Made by a program: the position numbers and the translations under genes. The notes under the pieces were generated by a model. It saw nothing but the letters and a program-made list of their open reading frames with translations. It was not told where the DNA came from and made no database searches. Source: Neisseriales bacterium (GTDB lineage: Bacteria; Pseudomonadota; Gammaproteobacteria; Burkholderiales; UBA11063). From it: 36,114 nucleotides of DNA. Positions 15,892-24,953 of the stretch are shown here, piece after piece (positions within the stretch are counted from its first letter, which is position 1; each line of letters starts with the position of its first letter). Location of the stretch: NCBI GenBank assembly GCA_008017155.1, contig SSGX01000030.1:1-36114 (forward strand), in the 5' to 3' direction.

Positions 15892-17616
15892 TCAATATTC
15901 TAAATGACGAATTGGCTCATTTATATAACCAATAGCATAGCTATCTTTATCGGTATGAATACCAGAAACACTAGATACTTCAGTAATAAATAAAGGTGTC
16001 ATATTCGTTTTACGATTAATGTATTTACCAAAAAATTTAGCTCGCTCATCAGAATCAGAGTGGACAACGGCAATTGATTTTAGTTGCTCTTTATTCTTTA
16101 ATTCGTTTAACTTTTTACAAATCTTCTTCCAGCCACCACGCTTAGAAAAACTTGCACCAATTACTTTTGGCTTACCAGTATTAACATCTATTTGGATAAT
16201 TGGCTTGAGGCGAAATAGCCCTGCAAGCATTCCCATAGACTTGGATAATCGACCCGATCGAATCAATCCTTTTAGCGAGTTTAAAACAATCAATATATTA
16301 GCATTAGCCTTGGCTTCATCTAGTGATTTAACGATAGCATCATGAGAACTACCATCTTTTATCATCTGTGCCGCCAGTGTAACCAGTAATGATAATGGAG
16401 CTGAATTAAGTTTTGAATCAATCACACTAATTTTTTTATGTTTAAATTTAGCTGCCTGATTGGCAATTACATCATATGTAGAACTAAGACTACTACCAAC
16501 AGTAATGATGATAATTGAATCATAAAATTGCTCAAGAAAATGTAACGCCCTTGAAACGATCGCGGCCGAAGGTGCTGCAGTTCCAATTTTATTATCATTA
16601 TTGTTGAGATAATCTAAAATCTGATGATAGTTTATTGAAATTTGATCAAGAAACGAATGATTATTTACTTTTACCTGTAATGGAATTCTATAGATATTAT
16701 TTGACTGGATAAATTCAAGAGGTAGATCCGCCATAGTATCAACGACTAAAGCAATCTTATTTCCAGCAGAATGATTATGTGCAATATTATATTGAAGCAT
16801 CATATCATCAATTTTTTGATAAAGAATATCTCCAGTTTCTGCCAATAAAGAGGTTACAGTATCAGGTTCATTAGTATGAATATGGAGCTTAAGCATTTGA
16901 GGTCCTTTACCTACAACTATGCTATCCCCTAACCTATCTAATTTTTTTCTTTCTTCATCTGAAAACCCAGCTTTTGCAGTACGAACAACAGTTTCAAAAC
17001 AATACCTTAAATCAGGAACTTCGGTTACATCTTCAAACTCATGCGATAACTTTGCAGTATTTTCTGTATCGGCACTTCCAGCAAGAATTTTCTCTCTTTC
17101 ATCCTTGCTACCAACAAGATAACCAAGCATTCCTTCAAGGAAAGTTACAAACCCCTGAGCTCCAGCATCAACCACATGGTTATTACGCAAGACCTCCAAT
17201 TGATTCATAGTCTCTTTAAGAGCTACTCTAGATTTCTCAACACTACTTTTAAAACTATCAGCAAGGTTCATCCCTGCGCTCTTAAGTAAGTCTCGATAGC
17301 TTTCTACCCATTTTTCCATAACAGTCAATATTGTCCCTGCTTTTGGATTACTTACTGACGCATAGGCACTTTGATAACCCTTAGAAATCATCTCAACAAA
17401 ATCATGAAGTTTAATAAGAGTTTTTTCTCTAAGGCTATGTTGTGTGAGTCCATAAAAAAACTGAGAAAATATTAATCCAGAATTACCCGAACAACCAACT
17501 AACCCGTGTTGAGCAAGCTGATGCAACAATTCAGGAGTATCTTTAGTTAATGATAGATTATCAACTATATATCTCATCATTGAGGCGAGATTAGTACCCG
17601 TGTCTTTATCAGCCAC
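15892..17616 (-). CDS. Fused Dak2-DegV protein (fatty acid kinase FakA-FakB-like), N-terminus interrupted
   Basis: The frame open from GTG 17616 encodes 574 residues. The first 230 or so form a Dak2/FakA-type kinase domain that starts at DKDTGTN, the metal- and ATP-binding loop, with GLVGCSGNSGLIFSQFF and DAGAQGFVTFLEGM behind. Residues from about 290 form a DegV/FakB lipid-binding domain (IALVVDTMADLP, TVGSSLSSTYD, LKGLIRSGRLSK). FakA and FakB together phosphorylate fatty acids for phospholipid synthesis. The expected N-terminal helix of the Dak2 domain is encoded in the same frame upstream (17617-17721) but is cut by TGA at 17638-17640. The annotated start is therefore only what remains open, and the gene may be a young pseudogene. 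Confidence 0.8.
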   Translation of the reverse strand: MADKDTGTNLASMMRYIVDNLSLTKDTPELLHQLAQHGLVGCSGNSGLIFSQFFYGLTQHSLREKTLIKLHDFVEMISKGYQSAYASVSNPKAGTILTVMEKWVESYRDLLKSAGMNLADSFKSSVEKSRVALKETMNQLEVLRNNHVVDAGAQGFVTFLEGMLGYLVGSKDEREKILAGSADTENTAKLSHEFEDVTEVPDLRYCFETVVRTAKAGFSDEERKKLDRLGDSIVVGKGPQMLKLHIHTNEPDTVTSLLAETGDILYQKIDDMMLQYNIAHNHSAGNKIALVVDTMADLPLEFIQSNNIYRIPLQVKVNNHSFLDQISINYHQILDYLNNNDNKIGTAAPSAAIVSRALHFLEQFYDSIIIITVGSSLSSTYDVIANQAAKFKHKKISVIDSKLNSAPLSLLVTLAAQMIKDGSSHDAIVKSLDEAKANANILIVLNSLKGLIRSGRLSKSMGMLAGLFRLKPIIQIDVNTGKPKVIGASFSKRGGWKKICKKLNELKNKEQLKSIAVVHSDSDERAKFFGKYINRKTNMTPLFITEVSSVSGIHTDKDSYAIGYINEPIRHLEY

Positions 17617-17721
17617 AGGAAATACATTTAGTTCATTTCATTTATTTTCATCATTAATTACTTGTTTAGCACCAGACATAATCATGCCATAAAAAGTATC
17701 AGTTGATAATAAAGCATCCAT
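17617..17721 (-). other. N-terminal coding segment of the Dak2-DegV gene with in-frame TGA
   Basis: From ATG 17721 the same frame encodes MDALLSTDTFYGMIMSGAKQ and then VINDENK, stops at TGA (17638-17640, codon 28), and continues NELNVFPVADKDTGTN. FakA proteins have just this order (helix, then LNVFPVPDGDTGTN), so the stop lies inside the conserved domain. No frameshift is needed. The stop position aligns with an ordinary hydrophobic residue in relatives. Confidence 0.75.
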
Positions 17722-17809
17722 GATTTTTACCCATTTATATTTTTTATAATTTTAGCATAAATATAAATATCTAACAATGTAAGTTTGATTTGTTTAGAAT
17801 GAAAAGATT

Positions 17810-17852
17810 GTCTATATTAAATAGACGCGTCTCAGGAACTAATTGTTAGTTC
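17810..17852 (-). terminator. Possible terminator after the polyprenyl-phosphate sugar operon
   Basis: Three symmetric elements lie in a row at the end of the GT2 gene: GAACTAA/TTAGTTC (17836-17852, overlapping the stop), the palindrome AGACGCGTCT (17823-17832), and GTCTAT/ATAGAC (17810-17826), which is followed on the minus strand by AATCTTTTC. The T-run is imperfect. Confidence 0.4.
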
Positions 17853-18571
17853 ACTATAAATTTATTTTTATTAAGCCGCATTTTTAAAACCATCAAAAAA
17901 GCTTCTTTAAAAATACTTCCAGACATTTTTGACTGTCCAAGAACTCGATCCTCAAATATTATAGGAATCTCCTTAACTTTGAATCCATTAAGATATGTTT
18001 TATATGTTGTTTCAATTTGAAATGAATAGCCAGTTGATTTAAGCTCATTAATACCTATAGTTTCGAGAACCTTCCGCTTAAAGCACTTAAAACCACCAGT
18101 CAAGTCATTTAACGGTAAGCCTAGTACTATTTTTGCATACAAACTACCGCCACGACTGATAATTTTGCGTTTTAAATCCCAGTTAACTACCCCACCACCT
18201 TTTACATAGCGGCTACCAAGAACTAGATCATATCCATTTTGCAACGCTCCAAACATCGCTGGAAGATATTTTGGATTATGCGAAAAATCAGCATCCATAT
18301 GACCAATCACATCATAATCACGCTCAAGTGCCCAGTTAAAACCAGCCACATAGGCTGTACCTAAGCCAAGCTTACCGGCTCTTTTCATCAAATGCAATTG
18401 TCCAGAATAGTTATTTGTCATTAACCCTTCAACAATTTCATAAGTTTTATCAGGAGAGTTGTCATCTATAACTAGTATATTTACATCTGGAACTACTGAA
18501 AATACATCAGCTAGCATTTTTGCTATATTATCTTTTTCATTATACGTAGCTATAATTATCAGTTTTTTCAT
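17846..18571 (-). CDS. GT2 polyprenyl-phosphate sugar synthase (dolichyl-phosphate mannosyltransferase-like)
   Basis: Members of this family move a sugar from a nucleotide donor to undecaprenyl phosphate on the cytosolic face. The 241 residues from ATG 18571 start with the GT-A fold (IIATYNEKDNIAKML), then LVIDDNSPDKT, HMDADFSHNP with the DxD metal site, VLGSRYVKGGGVVNW, and NDLTGGFKCFKR. The C-terminus has FEDRVLGQSKMS, as in DPM1-type enzymes without added membrane helices. An upstream in-frame GTG (18583) exists, but ATG 18571 is the more likely start. The upstream glycosyltransferase ends 17 bases before, so the lipid-linked sugar made here is probably its donor. Confidence 0.88.
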   Translation of the reverse strand: MKKLIIIATYNEKDNIAKMLADVFSVVPDVNILVIDDNSPDKTYEIVEGLMTNNYSGQLHLMKRAGKLGLGTAYVAGFNWALERDYDVIGHMDADFSHNPKYLPAMFGALQNGYDLVLGSRYVKGGGVVNWDLKRKIISRGGSLYAKIVLGLPLNDLTGGFKCFKRKVLETIGINELKSTGYSFQIETTYKTYLNGFKVKEIPIIFEDRVLGQSKMSGSIFKEAFLMVLKMRLNKNKFIVN

Positions 18572-18588
18572 TATATAACCCACAAAAA

Positions 18589-19995
18589 TTAATTGGATAA
18601 ACGATAAAGATATAATTTATTATCTACAAACGAGTCTCTATAAGAGATACTACCCAATGGCTTTATTTCTTTAAAGTATGACTTCAACAGTTCAAGGTTC
18701 CCAGCATCATCATTATCGCAGTAATATAGAGCATTCTCGATTGGATATGAAAGTTTATCATTCCAGTATTGATAATTATCGGTAAATTTAAAGTTGCTTA
18801 AAACATAAGTTCTACCATGATTAAGATAGTACCAACCACGTGAAGCATTACCGTAGTCACAAGATAAAACGACATCATTTGCGCGCAAATAGTTCACTTT
18901 TATTTTATCATAAAGCTGCTGATTGCCCATAAAAGCATTAACCGCAGGAATCTTACTTTGAAACTGACGAGGTACAAATTTGCCCGGCATCTTAGCAATT
19001 GGTAATAAAATCAAAATTAACGTTATTGCAACACGATAAACCCATTTTATATTATACTCAGCAAGACAAGCAGCAGCAAAAATTATTCCACTGATATAGG
19101 CTGGTGCAACCCAATTAGCTTCCATAAATTTAAATAAGCTATTATAGCCAAAGAAAAATACAACAAATAGAAATATCGAAACCAATAGTAAATATTTTTC
19201 ATTCCTAAGTATCTCTTTGCGCTTAATAAAAATAAAAGCAAAAATTGTCAATGAAATAAACGGATTTGCTGCACCTATAGTGCTACCAATATAATCACCA
19301 AAACTAGCGAAATTAATACTCTTATCTGAAGAAATTCCATGCTTAAATTGGAAAGCAAACGATACCCACTCATGTTCGGCATTCCAGATGATTACTGGAC
19401 TAAAGACCACAAGCGCTAAAGCTAATGCCAAATAGGTATTAAAATTCCATAAATACTTTCTTTTTACCGAAGATAAAAGTAGAAATATCAAGATTCCAGG
19501 CAAAATAAGAACTGCGGTATATTTGGAGAGTAAGCTACAACCAAGAAAAACTCCTGCTAAGTAAATAAATCTTAGCTCGTTTTCAAGAAATCCACGTGCT
19601 ACGCAATATAAAGTTATGCTCCAGAACATTAGTAGTGGACTATCAATGGTAGTGATAAAGAAAGTTCCCTCAAGAATTGGCCATGCCAAAGCGAGTAAGA
19701 CCGTAATGTCCGCAGCCTTTTGCCCAAACATTCGGAGTGCAGTCTTATACATCATAATCACTGTAGTAGTACTGCAAAGAACGGCAGCAAGCCGGACAAA
19801 AAATTCTTTATCCGAAAAAAGTGTTGTTAATCGAATAATATAAGCAATCATCGGTGGATGATCGTAGTAAGAAAGCGCTAAATTTTTACTCCATACCCAG
19901 TAATAAGCTTCGTCATAGTGCAACTGTAATGTCTGATTAAAAAGGATATGCATAAATACAATCCAGATAAAAATCAGAAGAACTTTACGATCCAT
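18589..19995 (-). CDS. ArnT/GT83-like lipid-linked sugar transferase
   Basis: This 468-residue integral membrane glycosyltransferase belongs to the ArnT/PMT superfamily, which takes a sugar from a polyprenyl-phosphate carrier on the periplasmic side. The first periplasmic loop has HYDEAYYWVWSKNLALSYYD followed by HPP (Asp28-Glu29 and Asp45-His46), the metal and acceptor site of the family. About eleven membrane segments follow, and the soluble C-terminal part from about residue 360 contains DYGNASRGWYYLNHGR. It overlaps the upstream PAP2 gene by 11 bases and precedes the GT2 enzyme. The acceptor (lipid A, another glycolipid or protein) cannot be told from sequence. Confidence 0.85.
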   Translation of the reverse strand: MDRKVLLIFIWIVFMHILFNQTLQLHYDEAYYWVWSKNLALSYYDHPPMIAYIIRLTTLFSDKEFFVRLAAVLCSTTTVIMMYKTALRMFGQKAADITVLLALAWPILEGTFFITTIDSPLLMFWSITLYCVARGFLENELRFIYLAGVFLGCSLLSKYTAVLILPGILIFLLLSSVKRKYLWNFNTYLALALALVVFSPVIIWNAEHEWVSFAFQFKHGISSDKSINFASFGDYIGSTIGAANPFISLTIFAFIFIKRKEILRNEKYLLLVSIFLFVVFFFGYNSLFKFMEANWVAPAYISGIIFAAACLAEYNIKWVYRVAITLILILLPIAKMPGKFVPRQFQSKIPAVNAFMGNQQLYDKIKVNYLRANDVVLSCDYGNASRGWYYLNHGRTYVLSNFKFTDNYQYWNDKLSYPIENALYYCDNDDAGNLELLKSYFKEIKPLGSISYRDSFVDNKLYLYRLSN

Positions 19996-20656
19996 ATTTA
20001 TCCTTAGTTAGGTATTTATCTACCATTATAGTTACAAAAACATTTACAAGCCAAACTATGATAGCAGCCATCAAAATATCACTAAAGTAATGTCCACCTT
20101 GTAAGAATCTTACGACACCAACAACAATAGTTCCCAAAAGACATAAAGAAACACCCAAATATTTCCTTCTAGCCGCTATAAATGGAACACCAATAAATGC
20201 ACCAATAGAAACGTGACCAGATGGAAAACTATTATCTTTTGAATTACCCAAATGTGGTTGCCAAGGATATGAAAATGGCTTATGATCACGAATTACTTGA
20301 TAAGGTCTAGGTCTTCCCCACTCGTCTTTAAAAAAAGTATTCACCAGTAAACCAGGACCAATCGCAAGACTAATATAAGTTATCAAAACCATTCTTTTTA
20401 TAATATTTGCATTAAAGAGTAACTTATTTTTTACTGCTAATATTACGATAATGAGTGGAATTAGGATAAGTAAAAAAGTTGTAACATTTACCGAATAATA
20501 GACAACTTTACACCAAGCTGACATTTCACCGTAAAAATATTTAGTTTGATAATTATAAGGTAATGAGGCTAGTTGCTGATCCAGATATGGGCTTAATGCC
20601 AGAACTATTGCACCCAAAACTATTAAAAAGAGCGTAATCGGCAACTTTGATGACAT
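19985..20656 (-). CDS. PAP2-family membrane phosphatase
   Basis: The 223-residue membrane protein carries all three PAP2 motifs: KDEWGRPRP (K-x6-RP), FPSGHVS, and RFLQGGHYFSD (R-x5-H-x3-D). The family removes phosphate from lipid phosphates such as undecaprenyl pyrophosphate or the lipid A 1-phosphate. It is the first gene of a set that overlaps the ArnT-like transferase by 11 bases and ends with a polyprenyl-phosphate sugar synthase. A role in recycling the carrier lipid or in trimming the acceptor glycolipid is likely. The exact substrate is open. Confidence 0.88.
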   Translation of the reverse strand: MSSKLPITLFLIVLGAIVLALSPYLDQQLASLPYNYQTKYFYGEMSAWCKVVYYSVNVTTFLLILIPLIIVILAVKNKLLFNANIIKRMVLITYISLAIGPGLLVNTFFKDEWGRPRPYQVIRDHKPFSYPWQPHLGNSKDNSFPSGHVSIGAFIGVPFIAARRKYLGVSLCLLGTIVVGVVRFLQGGHYFSDILMAAIIVWLVNVFVTIMVDKYLTKDKYGS

Positions 20657-20736
20657 ATATAGGCTAATGCTTAAAATTTATTAACCCAGTTATTTTAACA
20701 TGTTTTACCACTCACCCGAAGAAAGAGAGCAATTAA

Positions 20737-21393
20737 CTAGCTAAATAGCTTTAAAAGTTCATGTGGATAATCAACGATTAATTTAGCACCGTTATTCACA
20801 AGCACGTCCCGTTTACGAAATCCCCAAGCAACACCTACTGAATATAGTCCGGCTGCGTTTGCTGTCTGCATATCAATTTCGGTATCGCCAACATAAACTA
20901 CTTCAGATGGACTTAATTGCATAATTTGTAGCATTTCAAATACTGAGTATGGGTTTGGTTTGGTTGGAACATTTTTACGTGCGCCAAAAACCACCTCAAA
21001 AGACCAATTTTTAAAGTAGCTATTTACAACATCTGCCATAAATTCATGTGCTTTATTGGAGAGAATTGCCATTTTTATATTTTTAGAAGTTAAGCCATCC
21101 AGTAGCTCATCAATCCCTTGATATGGTTTAGTATAGCGATCAAGATTTTTTGCATATTCGTTTATTACTTCCGAATATATTTTTTTTAAAAAGCTTTCGG
21201 TATGTTTTTCTCGAGGTGTTGCCTGCTCGACAAGCTTTGCAATACCACGACCAACAAAAAGCCGATAATCATCAAGTGTATGACAAGGTAAATTATTTTC
21301 GGTTAGAACCTTATTAACCGAAACAGCAATATCTTCAACTGTATCAAGTAATGTCCCATCCAAATCAAAAATCACAGCTTTAAATTTTTTCAT
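20737..21393 (-). CDS. gph: Phosphoglycolate phosphatase, HAD family
   Basis: The 218-residue enzyme is a HAD hydrolase with a Gph-type helical cap. Motif I is DLDGTLLDT, with the nucleophile Asp10 and acid Asp12. Motif II is AILSNKAHEF and the Lys is in RKNVPTKPNP. Motif IV is VGDTEIDMQTANAAG. The cap carries VGRGIAKLVEQA. Gph removes 2-phosphoglycolate formed during DNA repair. A related phosphatase specificity cannot be excluded. The gene is 80 bases upstream of the PAP2 gene on the same strand and divergent from the GNAT gene. Confidence 0.88.
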   Translation of the reverse strand: MKKFKAVIFDLDGTLLDTVEDIAVSVNKVLTENNLPCHTLDDYRLFVGRGIAKLVEQATPREKHTESFLKKIYSEVINEYAKNLDRYTKPYQGIDELLDGLTSKNIKMAILSNKAHEFMADVVNSYFKNWSFEVVFGARKNVPTKPNPYSVFEMLQIMQLSPSEVVYVGDTEIDMQTANAAGLYSVGVAWGFRKRDVLVNNGAKLIVDYPHELLKLFS

Positions 21394-21525
21394 TTTACTT
21401 ACATCAATAATAGTACTCAGGAATGATTATACTAAATCCAACCGCCCTAACTTCGACTATCCATTAATTAACGTCATTTCCTTTTTCTTGTTAAAATAAG
21501 TACTTTAAAGAGTTAAGGAACACTC

Positions 21526-22074
21526 ATGTATGAAACTAGCCGCCTGATCCTTAGACCATGGCAAGATAAAGATATTGCTCCATTTGCACAGATGGGACAA
21601 GATCATCAGGTAATGGAGTATTTTCCTAAACTTCTTAACAAAGATGAAAGCATTTCCATGATTGAACGGATGAAAGCTAGATTCAATCAATATGGATTTT
21701 GTTTTTACGCTTGTGAACTAAAACAAGATCAGAGTTTTATTGGCTTTATTGGGCTCAACGTTCCCACATTCTCAGCACCTTTTACTCCATGTGTAGAAAT
21801 TGGTTGGCGAATTGCTAGTCCATATTGGGGAAATGGTTATGCTACCGAAGGTGCACTTAAATGCCTTGAAATTGGCTTCAATCAGTTTAAACTGAAGGAA
21901 ATCGTTAGCATTGCGGTAAAAGATAATCTCAAATCAATTCACGTAATGGAAAAAATTGGCATGCAAAGAGATTATTCAGGTGATTTTCTTCATCCCTTAT
22001 TACCAGAATCAAATAAACTTGCACCACATATCCTATATCGTATGCAAGAGCAGCATTTCTCACGCAAAAAATGA
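21526..22074 (+). CDS. GNAT-family N-acetyltransferase (RimJ/RimL-like)
   Basis: The 182 residues form an Acetyltransf_3-type GNAT domain: TSRLILRPWQDKDIAPFAQM at the start, FIGFIGLNVP for strand 4, EIGWRIASPYWGNGYATEGA covering the acetyl-CoA pyrophosphate loop, and NLKSIHVMEKIGMQ near the end. The family acetylates protein N-termini or small amines. The substrate here is unknown. AAGGA is correctly placed before ATG 21526. The last four bases (ATGA) overlap the start of the lipase-like gene, so both are coupled. Confidence 0.88.
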   Translation: MYETSRLILRPWQDKDIAPFAQMGQDHQVMEYFPKLLNKDESISMIERMKARFNQYGFCFYACELKQDQSFIGFIGLNVPTFSAPFTPCVEIGWRIASPYWGNGYATEGALKCLEIGFNQFKLKEIVSIAVKDNLKSIHVMEKIGMQRDYSGDFLHPLLPESNKLAPHILYRMQEQHFSRKK

Positions 22075-23585
22075 ACTCTATCAATAAAATCATACTATTA
22101 AGTATATTATATTTTTGTAAGTTTCTTTGGGCTGATGAGATTACACAAGATATAAATGCGAAATTATATCCGCAACTGGAGAGTATAATTCTAAATCGTC
22201 CAGCTGAATCAATCATGTCAGTAGCAACGATCTATTCAAACTACCAAAAAATAAGCTCGCGTTGGATTGGTAAAAAAAATACTACTAGCAATATAAAACT
22301 AATTGAGAATAATCCATTATTTGCCAAAACAGCAATTTTTGCTAAATCTTATGATCACGGGGAATCAGCCCAAAATGTATTATTTAAACGACTTAAATAT
22401 ACAACAAGATATAACGGAAAAAACCACAACCTTTCAGGCTTAATGTTAGTACCACTTTTTCAGCCAACTAAAGGTGTAATTTTATTTTTTCACTCTACCA
22501 TTAATGGTAAATTAAATGTACCCTCAATGCGCTTTGCTGATTATAAATCACAGATGTTAGCCGCAGTTTTTGCTGCCAATGGCTATATCGTAATTGCGCC
22601 AGATTATATTGGCATGGGTACCGATTATAAAGTTGCTCACCCCTATATTTTATATCCACAAATAAATGTAGATGATGCTAAAAACATGCTGATTGCTAGT
22701 ATGCTCTATTTGAAAAAAAACTCCTACCTACAGAATGATAAGGAGTATAGACTATATGTCAGCGGGTATTCCGAAGGTTCTTCCTATGCCTTATGGTTTA
22801 GTAGAATCTATCAAGAACAGGCTAAGTTTAGACAAACTCTCAATCAGCACCAATTACAACTAAGAAAGACAATACCAATTGATGGAGCATATAACCTTAC
22901 CGGAGTAATGCTGCCATTTTTATTAACAAGTCAAGTAAATGACATGGTTAATCGTTTTTCAATTATTACTCCGTGGTGGGGAACTTTATTAAAACCAAGC
23001 CTCCTTGCAAATGTAATGCTCGCATATGCCCATTACAATGACTTCCCGATTGATCGATTACTTAACGCTGATTTTTATAAGTTACAGTGTATTTGGCCAT
23101 TTGGCTTTGGCTGTAATAGCGATGAAAACATCACCCAGAATATTGAAACATTCCTGCTTTCTCCGCTAAAGAACTTTTCAATTACTTTAAGCTATTTCTT
23201 TGCCGCAATCTTAAAGACTGACTTAGGTATAATTTACTCACCACTATTTAATAGTATTGCCCCACTTATTCCTCATGATATTATAGAAGATAAATCTTTC
23301 ATTAAGACGATGGAAAATGCAAACATTATTAAATGGCATAGCAAGTTGCCTGTTACTTTGATTTCATTAGCCCAAGACTCACTCGTCCCAGAACAAAATA
23401 GTGCCGATGCGTATCAAGGAATGCTTGAAGCACAATCAAAACAACTAAAATATATCAAATTCAACAATCAATTAATTACGGTCCAGTCACTTTTTGGCAA
23501 TAGTATTGTTGATCATGTAAGTTTTGAATTATTTGCGCTACTAATTGCACTAAAAGAAATTCAATCTGAAAGCAATAATGACTAA
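22071..23585 (+). CDS. Secreted alpha/beta hydrolase, lipase-like
   Basis: The 504-residue protein has a signal peptide (MNSINKIILLSILYFCKFLW, cleavage near ADE). The alpha/beta hydrolase core contains the oxyanion-side strand GVILFFHSTINGK, IVIAPDYIGMGTDYKVAHPY, and the nucleophile elbow SGYSEGSS with Ser234. Asp in LAQDSLVP and His in VDHVSF are the likely remaining triad members. The APDYxGxG plus GYSxGG-like layout resembles the secretory lipase (LIP) family. The elbow has G-x-S-x-G. It is presumably exported to the periplasm or medium to split esters. It starts inside the stop of the GNAT gene. Confidence 0.8.
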   Translation: MNSINKIILLSILYFCKFLWADEITQDINAKLYPQLESIILNRPAESIMSVATIYSNYQKISSRWIGKKNTTSNIKLIENNPLFAKTAIFAKSYDHGESAQNVLFKRLKYTTRYNGKNHNLSGLMLVPLFQPTKGVILFFHSTINGKLNVPSMRFADYKSQMLAAVFAANGYIVIAPDYIGMGTDYKVAHPYILYPQINVDDAKNMLIASMLYLKKNSYLQNDKEYRLYVSGYSEGSSYALWFSRIYQEQAKFRQTLNQHQLQLRKTIPIDGAYNLTGVMLPFLLTSQVNDMVNRFSIITPWWGTLLKPSLLANVMLAYAHYNDFPIDRLLNADFYKLQCIWPFGFGCNSDENITQNIETFLLSPLKNFSITLSYFFAAILKTDLGIIYSPLFNSIAPLIPHDIIEDKSFIKTMENANIIKWHSKLPVTLISLAQDSLVPEQNSADAYQGMLEAQSKQLKYIKFNNQLITVQSLFGNSIVDHVSFELFALLIALKEIQSESNND

Positions 23586-23668
23586 AATCATGATGTATAA
23601 ACATCTAAAAAAACAGACTACCAGATTAAGGTTTCTAGTTATAAAGCATAAAGACTCTTAACTTCTGA

Positions 23669-24844
23669 TTACTTATCTTTCGATGACGACATACTTGTAC
23701 AAATGACGCAACACAAAAATAATGCTGCATAACCTATTACTAAAGGAATTTGATTATTAGTAGTAATCAACTTACTCAAAATTCCACAAGTGGCAGATGA
23801 AAGTAATGCAAAAGCACCAGCCATAAATGCAGCTGCAGTTGCCGAAAATTTTGGAAATAAAGTCGGCGAATGAACAAATAAATTTGAGAATATTACCGAA
23901 GCAGCAATCAACAAAATACAAACTGGGATGATTATTACATAAAGATTAAACCAAAATAACGCAAGCACAAACATAATAACAATGTCTATTAAGCCAATCA
24001 ATAAAGAATACTTGATTTTTTGTTTCCGATCCAAGTCAATTAATAAGCGATTAGTTAAGTTCCCTGCAAACCAAGATACTCCACATAATAGAGCCATCTG
24101 TCCAAATATTACAGCTGAATAATGAAGTTTATTTTGAACCAAAAAAGGTCCAATCAATGCAAATAGCATTAGAGCAGTATTTAACATACAAAGCATAATT
24201 ACATTTAGCATATATTCTTTATTGCCTAACATTGCACTATAACGATGGATTATTAATTTGATTTCCATCTTACTTCTATGAACAATTGTTTCGGGGATGT
24301 AAAAATAAACAATAGCTATTCCGAGCAGTGAATATATAACCAGAAAATAAAAACAAGCTTTCCAGCCAAGCAAATACTCTAAATAGCCACCAATAGCTGG
24401 CGCAATAATCGGACCAATTGAATAAGCAATCGTCATATAGCTAGCTTTTTTGTAATATTCCTCCCCACTATATAAATCAACAAAAATACTTCGTGCAGAA
24501 ACAGCTATAAAACCCATTGCTATTCCCTGAAAAAGTCTTAAAATGCTAACATGGGTAATAGAATGCATATGAATGATCAAATTTGCTAATATAAAATATA
24601 AAATTAAACTAATTAATAGTGGCTTACGGCGCCCATAATGATCAATAATATTTCCGCAAAATAGCTGGCTTAGCCCTAAACCCAAGATATATATAGATAT
24701 TGTATTTTGTGCCTCGTGTGCTGTTGTTGCAAAATAATGACTTAATGTCGGAAGAGAAGGAACATAGATATCTATACTAAGTCCGGTTAGTGGAATAATG
24801 TATAGCGCTGCTAGCATAATTAAATTTTTATTTAGAGGTTTCAT
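23669..24844 (-). CDS. Bcr/CflA-type MFS drug efflux transporter
   Basis: The 391-residue protein has twelve membrane segments and the hallmarks of the DHA1 Bcr/CflA group: GLSIDIYVPSLPTL in helix 1 with the conserved Asp, motif A as GNIIDHYGRRKPLLISL, RLFQGIAMGFIAVSAR in helix 4, and AYSIGPIIAPAIGGYLEYLL in helix 5 (motif C). Family members export drugs or amino acids, including Cys-containing peptides, by proton antiport. The substrate cannot be assigned. The neighbour upstream is a PatB-like C-S lyase, so export of a sulfur metabolite is conceivable. Confidence 0.88.
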   Translation of the reverse strand: MKPLNKNLIMLAALYIIPLTGLSIDIYVPSLPTLSHYFATTAHEAQNTISIYILGLGLSQLFCGNIIDHYGRRKPLLISLILYFILANLIIHMHSITHVSILRLFQGIAMGFIAVSARSIFVDLYSGEEYYKKASYMTIAYSIGPIIAPAIGGYLEYLLGWKACFYFLVIYSLLGIAIVYFYIPETIVHRSKMEIKLIIHRYSAMLGNKEYMLNVIMLCMLNTALMLFALIGPFLVQNKLHYSAVIFGQMALLCGVSWFAGNLTNRLLIDLDRKQKIKYSLLIGLIDIVIMFVLALFWFNLYVIIIPVCILLIAASVIFSNLFVHSPTLFPKFSATAAAFMAGAFALLSSATCGILSKLITTNNQIPLVIGYAALFLCCVICTSMSSSKDK

Positions 24845-24953
24845 AGTTATAATTAGCTTTTTATCAAGTTTAGCACATTATATTAGCAGAAATTTTTAAA
24901 TAAGTCACCAGCATATTTATGCTAGTCAATTGAGCAAAATATTAGTATCATTA

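Noticed and set aside
17638-17640. Selenocysteine or pyrrolysine-type recoding of the TGA
   Set aside because: The position is not a catalytic Cys/Sec site in the family, and no SECIS-like stem was apparent downstream; a nonsense change is simpler.
18572-18583. GTG start for the GT2 enzyme
   Set aside because: It adds four residues only, whereas ATG 18571 gives the usual MKKLIIIATYNE start.
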